A DNA stretch of 64,000 nucleotides from Acorus gramineus (taxonomy: Eukaryota > Streptophyta > Magnoliopsida > Acorales > Acoraceae). The stretch's first letter is position 1. Every line of letters starts with the position of its first letter. The stretch is from assembly GCA_030737835.1 (NCBI GenBank), contig JAUJYN010000021.1:868001-932000 (forward strand). The letters are read 5' to 3'. Made by a program: the position numbers and the translations under genes. Under the pieces are notes generated by a model, which saw only the letters and a list, made by a program, of their open reading frames with translations, searched no databases and was not told where the DNA came from. Below are positions 47,693 to 59,147 of the stretch, in pieces.

Positions 47693-48670
47693 TTTCTTTT
47701 TCCAGTTAAGGAATACCGCGGATCCAAGTGGATCGTATACGTGTGGATAGGCTGTTTCTGTTCCCTTCGTTGGATCCGTATAGAGACTGCCCCAGCGTTA
47801 GACAGGCCTTCTTGACAGAGGGCTCCCATCAGTAGGCACCTCCTGATTTGGGTTCGGACTGTGCTGAATTGTGGGAGTAGACCAGGCGGCCTACGGAGTG
47901 GAGGAGAGACCATCGGTGGACCAAGGGTGATTAACAGCCTAGTCAGTCCCAATAGCCCATGTCACCTATTGGACGGTGAGGGTGAGGATGTGGTGGGTCG
48001 GCGATGTAGCGACCCACTGGATTGTGTAATTCCTGCCACTTTGAGGCTCTGAATAATTATTTGAGGTTAATATGAATTGTGATGCGTGAGTTGTGCTATT
48101 CACTGAGCGTGTGACTCACCCCTTGCATATATTTTTCTCCAGTGTTATCTGAGTTGGATCGGCAGGAGGAGCTCCCCGAGGGACTTCAGCAGTAGCGGAG
48201 TAGCGCCACATTCCGCGAGTGTTAGAGGCTATCAGCATCCCTTTTTTATTGTATGTATTGTATTCTGTGCTTGGGCACACGTTTGTATTATATTTGGATG
48301 TCGTTGTATATATTGGCTCTCACAGGACAGTTGATTACGCATCGAGTCTGTAATGTGTCTTTGAATTACAGACTCAGCCTTTTAGCTTCCGCTATTTGTG
48401 TATATATCATGTCAGCCCTGCTTTTGTCTGTGTTGTTATTGTTGATGTTGTTTAGGGTATATTATTGACCTCCTGTTTAGACTGCTGCTATCATATATAC
48501 ACTTGCCGCGTCCCGGGGACGGCCGCCCTGGGGCGTGACAATACCGTTGGTCGAGGAGACCTGGGATTACTGGTCTACGCAACACTACTGGATCATCTAC
48601 ATCGAGATAACTGCCCAACGATGTCTTTGAACATCAATACGAGACCGGACCAACAACTATGGGAACGGAC

Positions 48671-51342
48671 TGTCACGCCCCAGGGCGGCCGTCCCCGGAA
48701 CGCGGCAAGTGTATATATGATATTCGCAGTCTATACAGGAGATCAATAAAATACTCTAAACAACATCGAAATGACAACACAGACAATAAGGTGGCTGACA
48801 TAATATATATACAAATAGCGGAAGCTCAAACGACTGAGTCTGTAATTCAAAGACATATTACAGACCCGATACATATTCAACTGTCCTGTGAGAGCCAATA
48901 TATATACAATGACATCCAAATACAAGTATGTGCCCAAGCACGGATAACAATACATACAATCAAAGGGATGCTGATGGTCTCTCACTCGCAGAACGTGACG
49001 CTGCTTCGCTACTGCTGTAGTGCCTTGGGGAGCTCCTCCTTCAGATCCGACTCAGACAAAACTGGAGAAAAATATATGCGAGGGGTGAACCACACGCTCA
49101 GTGAATAGCACAACCCATGCATCACAATTCATATTATCCACAAATAACTTATAGTCCCTAACACGGGAGCAACTACACATTCTAGTGGGTCGTTTCATCG
49201 CCAACCCACCTCCCCCCCTCACCCTCACCCTTTCCAGGGGGTGACATGGGCCTCTTGGGGCATACTAGACCGCTCTCCACCCCTGGTCCACCCGGTAACC
49301 TCTCCCACCCTCGGGCCTCCGCCTGGTATACTCCCGCTATCAGTACTGTCCGACGCATCGGAGGTACCTATGGACGGGAGCCCTCTGTCAGGTATAGCCA
49401 ACGCCGGGGAGTTCCTACATCGGATCCAACCAAAAGGAGAAGACAACCTACTCACACGGATACGATCCTCTTGGATCCGTCGACACCGATTGTAACTCTA
49501 CTAATGTCATGAATTCTCAAGAATTCCTCCAGGGCGCATAACTAAGATGCGGGGAGACACATATTATAACAACAAGGTTATAATATTCTCTAAGGCATGC
49601 TTGTAACTATATGCTCTCATTTTGATTTAATTAGATTAAACTAGATGGGAACATGCATAGTTCGGGGCATGGTTTCTAGGCATGCATAGGCCTCTCTATA
49701 CATGATATATGGGTGCATTTCCCTAGCATACAAAGTCTAAGGTGGCATGGATACATCATAATAATCATGCATGCATAGGTTTTACATTATTACAAGATAA
49801 TACACAATTACGGTGCCCCAGGGGAGGGCAATGCACGCCTACGTGCATCGAACGCCTCCCTACTGGGTTGGATTGTCCCACTCACCAAAACCCGGGTCAT
49901 CCCGTGATCGTCCATCAAGATCTGCAAGACAGGGGCATTCAATATGGTGAGTAAACTACACAATTATATAATAAATTTACTAGAATTACCAAATACTCGG
50001 ACAAGCATGCATACGGGCCCGCACGCACGCGAGCACGCGCGTGCGCACGCGAGTCCGAGTACCCCGACACCCTCCCGAACCCACGGGCAGCCATACGCAC
50101 GGCCACCCGCACGCGCAAGCACCAATGCGCACGTCCACACGCGCCCCTGCGCCTCGGGCGCACTGCCGTGCTCTTGCCCGCGCACCCAGACGCGCTGCTG
50201 CGCCCCTGCCCGCGCGCCAGACACACTTCCGCGTGCGCGTCCAGCCCTGCATGTACCCGCGCGTACTGCGCCCCTGCGCACCACTCCGCGCCCACGCCCG
50301 CGCGTCTGCGCGTACGCGTGCGCGCCAGCCAGCGCGCCCGTCTGTGCGCGCCAGCGCCTGCCTGCCTGCGCGTGTCAGCGCCTGCCTGCGTGCGCAGACC
50401 CGCGCGCACACGGGCGGATGACCCCGCACGCGCGCTCGAGCCCTTCCCACCCGCTCCTCAGCTCTCCCACACCCCCTTAGCACTCATGCATACGTGCATA
50501 ACCATTTACACACCCAAATCAAGCATTTAAACAAGGATAGGGAGGAGAAAAGCTTACCCAAAGAGAGGAAAGGAAAAGGAGGGAACTCGGGTGCCCTTTG
50601 CGCACCGAATCGCCACCACCAAGACCACCACCACCAAGCCCACTCTCAGCCCTAAACTGGCTGAAAACAGGGGAGAAGAAAAGCCATGAGAGGGAGGTAG
50701 AGAAAAGGGGAAATCCAAAACAAAACCCATGGGAAGGTAGATCAAGCCCTTACCAATCTTTTTCCCTTCTAGGGTTTTCTTGTTCTTTTCCTTCTACTAG
50801 CTCTAATGGAGGAAACAAGGGAAGGGGAGATATGGATTTTTGTGTGTGAGTGAGAGAGAGAGATGAGAAGGAGAGGAAGAAGAAGTGCACGCCCACTTAA
50901 AGGGCCACACACACACTCACACACTCACACACTCACACTTAGGGCAAAATAGGGTTTTGGGTGAGCTTTGACTTGGGTACACCTAACCACACTAACAAAC
51001 AAAAGGATTTGACCAAGTCAATGGTCAAACTTGACTTGGTCAAAGTCATCTTTGACTTGGTCAAGTCTCCCAATGACTTTTCGCTTGGTCAAAACCCGGA
51101 TACGATTCAGAACTGTGAAATTCTGAAACATTACCGGAATTTGATGAAATTTTTGTGAGTGGCTTGAAATGGCACCGGACACATAATGTGCAGTTAGATT
51201 TTCAATCGGAGTTCTCAAGCTCAGGATGATAGCCAAAAGTCCAAAATTATAGCGGTTCCGATCGAAAAAAAAGCAAAAGTCAAAAAACTGCCAGAAATAC
51301 TCCAAAGGTGCCCAGAAGGCTAAAAGTGACACATATATAACA
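48671..51342 (-). mobile_element. J: solo LTR, target duplication CGGAC
   Basis: 2,672 bases, TGTCACGCCCC to TATATAACA, with CGGAC at 48666-48670 and 51343-51347. K-type: only one 88-base unit (49180-49260) and no 100-base module. CpG tract at 50010-50480, exon-like block near 50590-50660. It is inserted in LTR I. Confidence 0.93.
50010..50480 (-). repeat. CpG-dense tract of solo LTR J
   Basis: Shorter, with GCGCCTGCCTGCGTG runs. No coding call. Confidence 0.7.
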
Positions 51343-51475
51343 CGGACGAACAACGAATGGCTCACGAGGCGATGTGTCTTCACCTCATCCTCACCCTCAC
51401 TCCCGGAGGAGGACTCTTGGGACTTTTGGAAGAGACTTAGACTGCTTTACACCCTTGGTCCACTGGTAGCCCTTT

Positions 51476-51745
51476 CCCCGGGTAGTCACTACCTGGTATA
51501 CTCCCACGATCAGTACGCTTCCAAACGCCTCGGTGGTACCTACGGATGGGAGCCCTCTGTCAGGACAGCTTTTCCAACGCCGGGAAGTTCCTACATCAGA
51601 TCCAACGCAAAAGAGAACGATTCCACGCTCACAATATTATTCATTAGCCCTCTCCCGGGTAGCCTCTACCTGGTACACTCCCACGATCAGTACGCTCCCA
51701 AACGCATCAGTGGTACCTACGGATGGGAGCCCTCTGTCAGGACAG
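51476..51745 (-). repeat. Tandem duplication of about 170 bases in LTR I
   Basis: Two copies of the ACTCCCACGATCAGTACGC / GGTACCTACGGATGGGAG block. It is the counterpart of 5811-6110 in LTR B. Confidence 0.7.
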
Positions 51746-54161
51746 CTACAACCCAGGCCTCTTCAACACGGACGACATTGGGAGTAAACATTCCATGCTC
51801 GCAAAGCTAACCCAATGGAGAACAACTACCCTCAATAATCACTGATCGAGATATCGAATACTATTGTACTCCCACACCGTTGCGTCGCTCAGACACAAAG
51901 GGGGGTTGCCTCTGCTCTCACGTAGAAATAATCCCAAGGCACATAACCCAACAGGCGGTTCATATACACGCCTAGCACGGGTAGGCCTAGCTTAATGCCC
52001 CACTATCGGCTTAACAAACCGATAAGATAATGAATTCTCCTGAATTCCAAACAAGTGCATCGCTCGGATGCACGGGGCGATTACATCGCTAGCGCTCTAA
52101 CTAATAAGGTACAACCCGACAGTGGGTCATACCCACACCTATTTCAGATAGGCCTAATCAGTTTTAACATGAGCATAATTAATATATCCAGGTGAATTTT
52201 GTATCTAGCTATGTGCATGAACCATATGCACAATCATCTAATAATTATAGCGACACTCCCTAACATGGATTTACATCATAATAAATCATACAACATGCAT
52301 ACATGGTCATTAATCACATAAACACACAAGGCCTAACTTAAACATGCGTTGGATATCACCAACTTAAAAGAAATGGTCAAGCGCGATCTCGCGCACTAAC
52401 AGGTGCATGCCAATATTCCAAACGAACCTGAGTCGAGTAGGAATTCGCATCTACTTACTCAGTTCATTCAGAGGGAGAAAGCGGGAGAGATCATCATCTC
52501 ATGGAGCTGGTCATAGCTTTTCCCCATTAGCATGGGCGCAACAACTACACCACGCCCTCGAGTCTTATCGCAAGGGAATATTAGGCAGGTGCCCGTTATT
52601 AACCCAGACTTATTCATGCTGGATATTCCAATTAATATGGTGAGAGTATTATTACAATACTACCTAAGGCATGCCATATTCTATACATCCATACACATTA
52701 CCAAAAATACATGCCCATACTAGAGGGGCTCATGCAACACAATCATTCATACATGAATACAATACATGTATATAAGCCTAGCATGCAAGATATCTACATA
52801 TTATAGCTTAACCATGGCCATACTACTTATCTACACAAGTAGTATAGCTAGGGGGCCCCATCGATGCGCGATGCGCGTCTACGCGCGTCGAGCGCATCCC
52901 GAGAGGGGGGGGGATTGGATCGAACCACTCACCGATACCCGGATCGCCGCGCGTCCGGTCTACGAGATCTGCAAAACACAACCAATGATCCATAATTAAA
53001 TTATGGAACCTCCTATCACACATATAAGCTTACTTCATGAAGACCCTAACCCCTGATACTTCCATATTATCACCCAAGACACATGCAACCAACTCCTTGA
53101 CACTCAACCAAGCAAAACTGCTAAACCTGCTGCAACCAGCCCTACTAATTGGTCTTCACAGCACCCAATACACTTCTAAAAATTATGAAATAAATCATGC
53201 ACATTCTATGATATGCTGGGATCATAATCCATGCAGACATTAGAACCTAATTTTGCCTCTACAAGCCCGAAACAAATCATTTCCTGAAGCAGGTCAATTC
53301 CTACGCGAATCTGGACAGGTCATGCAAAACTGGTTCTAACTTACACCACAGATATCATAATGACCCCACATTTCATATATAACATCTAGACACATATATG
53401 ATCAAATCATAAGAAGATATAATCCTAAAAATATGCCTCTAAATACTAGATTCACTGAGATCTTTAAAAGACAGTGAGCTGCCTTACCGAAACAGGGGGA
53501 GGGAAATGGGGAGATGCGGGGTTATCGACACACCCACGACCACCTCAACCACCACCACCACTACCACTGTTATATATGTGTCACTTTTATCCTTCTGGTC
53601 ACCATTGGAGCTTCTGGCAGTTTTTCAACATTTTCTTTTTTTCGATCGGAACCGCTAAAATTTCAGGCTTTTAGCTATCATCCTGAGTTTGAGGACTCCA
53701 ATTGAAAATCTAACTGCATATTATGTGTCCTGGTGCCATTCCAAGCCACTCTCGAAAATTTCATCAAATTCCGATAACGTTTCAGAATTTCATAGTTCCG
53801 AATCGTATCCGGGTTTTGACCAAGCGAAAAGTCATTGGGAGACTTGACTTGCTCAAAGTTGACCCTTGACTTGGTCAAATGGTTTTGGTTTTTAGTGTGG
53901 TTGGGTTGACTAGGGTCAAATCTCACCTAAACCTAACCTAAACCTAGCTTAACCTAATTTAATTCTAATTGGTGAGTGTGTGAGAGTGTGTGTGGTGTGT
54001 GTGTTAAGTAAAGTCCCACGCCTAGGTATAGTGCCCCCCCCCCCCACTATTCATCTTTTCTCTCAAGCTCTCTCAAAAGCTCTCACTCCCCTCTCTTTAT
54101 TTCCTCTTTATAACCTACTTAGAGTGTTCAAAAGAAGAAACCCTAGAAGGAGAAAAGATAG

Positions 54162-55995
54162 GTGAGGACCCGATCTATCCTTCCATGGTTTCATTTTCGA
54201 GTTCCCTCATGTGTGACCCCCTCTCATAGCCTCTTTTCTCCCCTGTTTTCAGCCCTTCCTTGGCTGAGAAGAAGGCTTGGTGGTGGTGTTGGAGGTGATA
54301 AATCGGTGCGCGAAGAGCACCCGATCTTCCCTCCCTTCCTTTCTTCCCTTGGGTGAGCCTTCTTTCCTTCCTTTTCTTGTTTAGATGCATGTTTAGGAGG
54401 TGTTTTTGGATGTGCTAGGTGAGCATGAGGGTTTGGGGTGGGGGAGGGCTGAGGGAGCTGGTAGAGCCGGCTCGGGCAGTGCGGGCTCATCGGCACGTGC
54501 GCACGAGCCTGCGCGCGCAGGCCAGTAGGGAGGGCAGGCGCGCTGTCGGGCGAGCTGGCAGGGGACGCGGGCGTGCGCGCGGGTGTTGCGCAGGGGGCGT
54601 AGTACGCGGGCTGAGCGGGCGGTGTGCGGGTACTGCGCAGGGGGGCCAGTGCGCGCAGGGCGAGCAGGCGTGCGAGCGGGGAGTACATGCGGGGTACTGC
54701 GCTGAGGCATAGTGCGTGCGGGTGTGCGTGCAAGGCGCTGCGCTGGGGCGCAGTGCGCGCGGCTGCATCCGGGGTGCGTGCATGCGCCCTAGCGTGCGGC
54801 GTGTCTGGGCACGCGGGCTGGGGCTCGGCGGCGTGTCTGGGTGTGCGGGCAGGGGCTCGGCAGCACGTCTGGGCGCGCGGTAGTGCACCCAAGGCTCGGG
54901 CGTGCGTGCGCACCGATGCGTGCGCGTGCGGGTGGCCGTGCGCAGGGCTGCCCGGGGGGGGTGCGGAAGTGAGTCGGGGCACTCAGGCTCGCGTGCGTGC
55001 AGGCCGTATCCACGCTTGTCCGAGTGTTGGGTATTTTTAGCGTATTTTTGTACGTATTTTGTATGTATTGTTTATTTTACTCACCGTGTTGAATACCCTA
55101 TCTTGCAGATCTTGACGGACGGTCATGCGACGACCCGGGTATTGGTGAGTGGGACAACCCAACCCAGTTGGGAGGCGTTCGATGCACGTAGGCGTGCATT
55201 GCCCTCCCCTGGGGCACCATAGTTGCATATTAGCTAGTATAAATTGTAAACTATGCCTTGCATGAATATTTTGTTGTATCCATGCCACCTTAGCTATGCA
55301 TGCATGATAAATATGATATATCCCTGCCACCTTAGATTTTTATGCTAGGGATACGCACCCTTACATCATATAGAGGCCTATGCATGCCTAGACACCTTGC
55401 CCCGACCTGTGCATGTTCCCACCTAGTTTAATTCAGTTAAATTAAATGTGAGCATGCCTTAGAGAATATTATCACTTGTTGTTATAATATGTGTCCTCCC
55501 GCATCTTAGTTATGCGCCCTGGAGGAATTCATGTGAATTCATGACATTGTAGAGTTGAGATCGGTGTCGGCGGATCCAAGTGGATCGTATCCGTGTGGGT
55601 AGGTTGTTCTCTTCCCTTCGCTGGATCCGTGTAGGAACTTCTCAGCGTTAGACAGGCCGTCCTGATAGAGGGCTCCCATCAGTAGGCACCTCCTGATTTG
55701 GTTTTGGACTATGCTGAATGTGGGAGTAGACCAGGCGAGCTACGGTGTGGAGGAGAGGCTATCGGTGGACCAAGGGCGATTAACAGCCTAGTCAGTCCCA
55801 AAAGACCATGTCACCAGTTTGAGGGTGAGGGTGAGGGTGAGGGTGTAGTGGGTTGGCGATGAGCGACCCACTGGTTTGTGTAGTTGTTGCCACTTAGAGG
55901 CTATGAATGATTTGAGGTTAATATGAATTGTGATGCATGGGTTGTGCTATTCACTGAGCGTGTGGCTCACCCCTCGCATATATATTTTTCTCCAG
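54162..55995 (+). other. Candidate spliced leader of K, 5' LTR
   Basis: Introns would be 54162-54252 (91 bases), 54353-55108 (756) and 55145-55995 (851). In the 3' LTR the same three are 91, 787 and 847 bases, and the 36-base exon is kept exactly in length. Sites read ATAG/GTGAGG, TTTTCAG, TTGG/GTGAGC, CTTGCAG, ATTG/GTGAGT and TTCTCCAG. Inferred from consensus and conservation only. Confidence 0.55.
54460..55015 (+). repeat. CpG-dense tract of the 5' LTR of K
   Basis: Lies inside the second presumed intron. Open frames on both strands are not genes. Confidence 0.75.
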
Positions 55996-56334
55996 TGTTA
56001 TCTGAGTCGGATCAGCAGGAGGAGCTCCCCGAGGCACGTCAGCAGTAGCGGAGCAGCGTCACGTTCCCGTGAGTGTTAGAGGCTATCAGCATCCCTTTTG
56101 ACTGTATGTATTATATTTCCGTACTTGGCACCCGTTGTAATATATTTTTGAATTACCGACTCAGTCTTTTAGCTTCCGCTATTTGTGTATATATATCATG
56201 TCAGCCTTGCTTTTGTCTATGTTGTCATTTTTGGTGTTGTTTAGAGTATATTATTGACCTCCTGTATAGACTGCTGATATCATATATACACTTGCCGCGT
56301 CCCGGGGACGGCCGCCCTGGGGCGTGACAAAAGT

Positions 56335-56347
56335 TGGTATCAGAGCC
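56335..56347 (+). other. Primer binding site of element K
   Basis: TGGTATCAGAGCC, five bases after the 5' LTR end; initiator tRNA-Met type. Confidence 0.92.
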
Positions 56348-56449
56348 TGGTCCTGTCAGAGCCAATGGTCTTCTTTTTCGTAGAGATGAGTCCTAGGATT
56401 TCTATATGAGTATTCTGATCCTAGTGTCTAGTTTTCTTAGGTTGCTGAT

Positions 56450-57853
56450 ATGCCTCGTCGCAGAGGAATGCGTGGACGTGGTCCCTCTCGACCTTTGGAG
56501 GTTCCCGGACCTACCAGAGGTGAGGATGCTACTGGAGAGTCCTCGGCTGTGAGGCCAGGATTGGCGCAGGAGCCTCCTGCATGGGAGCGTGCTTACGCTC
56601 GGATAGCGGATTTGGTGGAGACTCAGACGAGAGCATTAGAGGCCCAGACGAGGGCGTTAGCTGAGCAGGCTAGAGAGATTCAGGAGCTAAGGGCGGCCCG
56701 TGATGCAGTTCCACAGGTCCCCTTGATGACAGATCCGCCTGTGGTACCAGATGTACCTCCTGCTCCCGTGGTGATTCCAGCGGTAGGAGTTCAGGATCCC
56801 CTGGTGAGGGAGGTGGAGCTAGAGGTTGCAGCGCGAGTGCACCAGAGTGGTCTCACTGCCTTTCTAAAGCTGCACCCTCCTGAGTTCCATGGACAGACGG
56901 CGGATCCCCTTGCCCCTAAGCGTTGGTTGATGGAGGTGGACAAGATCTTCTCGACCATGCATTGAACCGACCGCCAGCGAGTCTCCCTGGCTACCTTCAT
57001 GCTGAAGGGTAGCGCCGCCGACTGGTGGGCTACCCGATCGGTGGACATCCCGGAGGGAGTGGACCGGCTTTTATGGGCGGGATTCCAGAGGTATTTCCTG
57101 GAGGAGTACTTCCCATTCTCGACGCGCCAGATCGTGATGCAGGAGTTTGAGCAGCTGACGCAGTGCTCCATGTCTATCGCTGACTACTCTACGCGCTTCA
57201 CGAGGCTTTATAGGTTCGCCCCCGCCTTGGTGATGGACGAGGAGACGCGGTGCCGTCGATTCGAGATGGGTCTCATCAGCACCATTCGGGTGCATGTCTC
57301 TTCGCAGGCTTTCACGAGGTACTTGGACTTGGTGTCTTGGGTGAAGACAGTCGAGCGAGACCTCGGGGCCTCCATGGGGGTTCCAACCCCTTCTGTAGAC
57401 CAGAGACCTCCCAGGAGCCAGGACTAGGGACAGCACAAGAAGAAGAGGCCCCGCTTTGATCAGTTAGCGGCTGCCTCTCCTCCAGCAGATGTGGTGCCAG
57501 CGCGAGGTCCAGCACCCATTGCGGCAGTGCCAGTCCAGGCCAGGCGACCAGAGACGCGGCGCTGTTACCACTGTCAGCGCATTGGGCATATTTTGTATAA
57601 CTGCCCAGATGCTGGCCGACCCAGCGTGCTGCCTCCGCAGCAGCAGCCATACCAGCAGCAGCAGCCACAGGGTGGCCGTGTTGACTAGTGGAGGCAGCCT
57701 GCGCAGCCTGCGAGGCGTGCCTCTGCTCCTCAGCCGCAGTTTGTTCAGGGCAGAGTTGCAGCACTTTCGGCCGAGGAGGAGCAGGCTTCGGGTATCGTGG
57801 TCCGAGGTATTGTTTTGATTTCCCAGCTCCCTATATATATGTGTGTTATTTGA
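56450..57853 (+). pseudogene. gag: gag of element K, three in-frame stops
   Basis: Starts MPRRRGMRGRGPSRPLEV and keeps one frame throughout: coiled-coil (ALEAQTRALAEQAREI), gag domain (RWLMEVDKIFSTMH, GSAADWWATRSVDIPEG, SIADYSTRFTRLYRF), zinc knuckle CYHCQRIGHILYNC, a Gln-rich stretch, and an end at RGIVLISQLPIY, the first residues of the missing protease. Stops are at 56963-56965 (TGA), 57425-57427 (TAG) and 57686-57688 (TAG). With no frameshift, the decay is by point mutation after an otherwise complete gag. Confidence 0.9.
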
Positions 57854-57938
57854 TTTCGGAGCATGAGTTTCCACTAGAGTTAGTAGTGTTCATTAAGGGT
57901 GATGTCTTCTTCTGGTCTACCTTCTCTGGATTAAGGGG

Positions 57939-58038
57939 CCTTGTGAGGTCAGCGTTGAGACCCGGGCTAGGGTACTCCGTGTTCCTTGTTTGGTTGTCGG
58001 GATATCCTATATCGGGACCTCATGGTGCCCTCCCAAGG
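57939..58038 (+). repeat. 100-base module, internal copy of K
   Basis: CCTTGTGAGG to CCTCCCAAGG, between gag and the polymerase remnant. Neither LTR of K carries the module, so in this element it is internal only. Confidence 0.75.
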
Positions 58039-58105
58039 TTTTTTTTCCCAGTCAAGGAAAACCTTGGAAACATCAAATTGATGGTGGATTAAGTGCGAGT
58101 TTTGG

Positions 58106-58880
58106 TTGGAGCGTATGGCCTTTTTGGGCCATGTGATTTCCAGCGAGGGCATATCTGTGGACCCGGACAAGACGCTCACCATGTCGAATTGGCGTCGACC
58201 ATTGAACCCCCACAGAGATTCGGAGCTTCCTGGGCTTGGCGGGTTATTACAGGAGGTTTGTCGAGGGTTTCTCGAAGATAGATGTACCTCTTACCCGCCT
58301 CACTCGAAAGGATGTCCGGTTCGAGTGGTCCCAGTCTTGCGAGGAGAGTTTCCTGGAGTTGAAGCGAAGGCTCACCTCAGCGCCAGTTCTTACCCTTCCG
58401 TCTGGGAGGGGTGGGTTCGTAGTATACTCCGATGCATCGCGGTAGGGGGTGGGTTGCGTCCTGATGCAGCACGGTAAGGTAGTGGCTTACGCGTCGCGTC
58501 AGTTGAAGCCCCATGAGTAGAATTACTCCACCCACGACCTAGAGTTGTCAGCGATCATCTTTGCTCTGAAAGATGTGGAGGCATTACCTCTATGGCGAGG
58601 AGTTCGAGCTCTTTACTGATCATAAGAGCTTGATTTATTTGCAGTCCCAGCGGGAGCTCAACATCCGTCAGAGACGTTGGGTCGAGTTCCTGAAGGACTG
58701 TGATTGTGACATCGCTTACCATCCTGGTAAGGTGAATGTCGTGGCAAATGCTCTTAGTAGGCAGCCCTTGGGCATGGCCGCCCACATGGCTGTACGTCGT
58801 TGGAGGCTTCTGGAGGAGGCCGCTTGCTGGCTCAGGCCAATGGCGTCCTCCATGTCTCGCAGCTGAGGCGTTGGGTCCAC
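58106..58880 (+). pseudogene. Reverse transcriptase thumb and RNase H of element K
   Basis: Reads MAFLGHVISSEGISVDPDK, then after a frameshift MAGYYRRFVEGFSKIDVPL, KDVRFEWSQSCEESF and TLPSGRGGFVVYSDASR (RNase H start). The frame continues through a stop to a QHGKVVAYASRQLKPHE stretch, then after another frameshift to [16 protein letters not shown] and [16 protein letters not shown], the end of RNase H. Several stops and frameshifts make it inactive. The reverse transcriptase YxDD region is absent. Confidence 0.88.
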
Positions 58881-59099
58881 GATCCTGCTCACGTCATCCC
58901 GTTCGAGCCGCTCGTCTTCAAGCCGGACTTGTCATTCGTCGAGCAGCTGATCGAGATCCTGGACCGCCGCGAGAAGGGGCTCCGCACCAAGACTGTCCAG
59001 CTGGTCAAGGTGCGATGGCAGCACCGTTCCGGTGCCGAGGCCACTTGGGAGCTCAAGGACGCCATGCGTGACGCGTATCCGCATCTTTTCCCTTCCTAG
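58800..59099 (+). pseudogene. Integrase C-terminal tail of element K (chromodomain-like)
   Basis: Follows RNase H directly; the zinc-binding and catalytic core domains of integrase are deleted. It reads [20 protein letters not shown], then IEILDRREKGLRTKTVQL, VKVRWQHRSGAEATWELKD and a YPHLF end before TAG. The KVRW..ATWE pattern is that of the tail of Tekay/Del-type chromoviruses, where it may guide insertion to particular chromatin. Open over 99 codons but without a catalytic domain. Confidence 0.88.
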
Positions 59100-59134
59100 A
59101 TGTTCTTGTATTTATTTTGAGGACAAAATTTCCT

Positions 59135-59147
59135 AAGGGGGGAAGAA
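59135..59147 (+). other. Polypurine tract of element K
   Basis: AAGGGGGGAAGAA, abutting the 3' LTR start at 59148. Confidence 0.92.

Larger units (their letters stand above)
19012..48540 (+). mobile_element. H: solo LTR, split by element C
   Basis: Starts TGTTATATATGTGTCAC at 19012 and ends GGGGCGTGACA at 48540; pieces 19012-20306 and 47048-48540, about 2.8 kb rejoined. No internal region or second LTR is present. Flanks are AGACC on the left and ATACC on the right. Compared with the intact sister sequence in LTR B (near 16230), the flanks rejoin without any duplication. The variant module copy is at 47593-47692. Confidence 0.85.
53568..56329 (+). repeat. 5' LTR of element K
   Basis: Leader signals: donor 54162, acceptor ending 54252, exon-like 54253-54352, donor 54353, CpG tract 54460-55015, acceptor ending 55108, exon-like 55109-55144 (36 bases), donor 55145, one 88-base unit near 55795-55870, acceptor ending 55995. 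An ~80-base stretch present in the 3' LTR is missing near 56137. Confidence 0.93.

Noticed and set aside
58800-59099. Open 99-codon integrase tail of K as a functional protein
   Set aside because: It lacks the zinc-binding and catalytic domains and is separated from gag and RNase H by stops and frameshifts.
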